NCBI GenBank assembly: GCA_016932955.1
Contig: JAFGBV010000052.1
Location: 1 to 23,465, forward strand
Source: Anaerolineales bacterium
GTDB lineage: Bacteria; Chloroflexota; Anaerolineae; Anaerolineales; UBA4823
DNA: 23,465 nt
Direction: 5' to 3'
The notes under the pieces were generated by a model. That model was not told where the DNA came from. It did no database searches and was given only the letters and a program-made list of their open reading frames with translations. Within the stretch, counting starts at the first letter, position 1. The number at the start of each line of letters is the position of its first letter. This document shows, one piece after another, positions 23,320 to 23,465 of the stretch. Both the position numbers and the translations under genes were made by a program.

Positions 23320-23465
23320 ATGAGTCAGTCTGTTCATCAACCCCGATATAAGATAGCCTGGCTGCCAGGCGACGGCATTGGCGTGGATGTGCTGGATGCG
23401 ACGCGGATTGTGCTCGATAAGCTGAAGCTGGATGCCGAGTATATCCACGGCGACATCGGCTGGGA
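23320..23465 (+). CDS. Isocitrate/isopropylmalate dehydrogenase family protein (N-terminus, partial)
   Basis: The first 48 residues are visible; the gene runs off the right edge. After MSQSVHQPR comes YKIAWLPGDGIGVDVLDATR, the opening Rossmann-like strand and glycine loop typical of NAD(P)-dependent beta-decarboxylating dehydrogenases (isocitrate, 3-isopropylmalate and related), then LDAEYIHGDIGW. The family oxidises and decarboxylates 2-hydroxy acids in the citrate cycle or leucine synthesis. Which substrate applies cannot be told because the discriminating residues lie further on. AGGAG at 23311-23315 supports the ATG at 23320. Confidence 0.85.
   Translation, partial: MSQSVHQPRYKIAWLPGDGIGVDVLDATRIVLDKLKLDAEYIHGDIGW

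Noticed and set aside
1..23465. CRISPR arrays, insertion sequences, integrase or tRNA-linked attachment sites
   Set aside because: No regularly spaced direct repeats, transposase motifs, terminal inverted repeats or tRNA genes were seen, despite the decayed genes in the first 5.3 kb.

Overview
The window is most like a chromosome segment of an anaerobic member of the Chloroflexota (Anaerolineae type). This is inferred from protein style, not from a marker gene. The signs are: secreted proteins with Pro/Thr-rich linkers and short C-terminal tails, an ECF sigma/anti-sigma pair beside a NosF/NosY-like ABC exporter, and a compact group 3b-type [NiFe] hydrogenase operon preceded by a stand-alone cyclic-nucleotide-binding domain. 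No rRNA, tRNA, CRISPR array, transposase or integrase was seen.

Region 1 (1-5340) looks like accessory DNA. It starts with the C-terminus of a surface protein and a strong terminator. Small unrelated genes follow: a DUF6064-like membrane protein, a PHP phosphoesterase, a DUF5680-like protein, a CPBP membrane protease and an alpha/beta hydrolase. Between them lie decayed genes: a tyrosine-phosphatase fragment without its catalytic loop, a frameshifted glyoxalase (VOC) remnant, and a lipoprotein/metallo-beta-lactamase-like mosaic. The mosaic ends in a second, diverged copy of the PHP gene's 3' end.

Region 2 (5339-6802, minus strand) holds an aldo/keto reductase and an FMN-binding pyridoxamine-phosphate-oxidase-like protein. 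A 431-bp gap with inverted repeats separates them from the next block.

Region 3 (7234-14191, plus strand) is the most distinctive block. It holds an ECF sigma factor, a zinc-finger membrane anti-sigma factor with a possible internal start, a terminator-like hairpin, an ABC ATPase and permease (ATGA overlap), a CDP-alcohol-phosphatidyltransferase-like membrane protein whose catalytic aspartates look substituted, and, overlapping it by ATGA, a secreted metzincin-like zinc protease with four tandem Ig/PKD-like repeats and a C-terminal YLLRLPLVLRY tail. I infer an envelope-stress or export module.

Region 4 (14188-19260, minus strand) is a tightly coupled hydrogenase operon, transcribed in the order cNMP-binding protein, HydB (4Fe-4S), HydG (FAD/NAD(P)H), HydD (small subunit), HydA (large subunit), maturation protease. 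It should interconvert H2/protons and NAD(P)+/NAD(P)H in the cytoplasm. The protease would remove the 9-residue HydA tail.

Region 5 (19460-23465) holds an AraC-HTH/MGMT (Ada-like) DNA repair protein coupled to an EamA transporter, a J-domain coiled-coil protein with a promoter that predicts a leaderless mRNA, an unrecognised membrane protein, and the start of an isocitrate/isopropylmalate dehydrogenase gene behind a good sigma70-type promoter.
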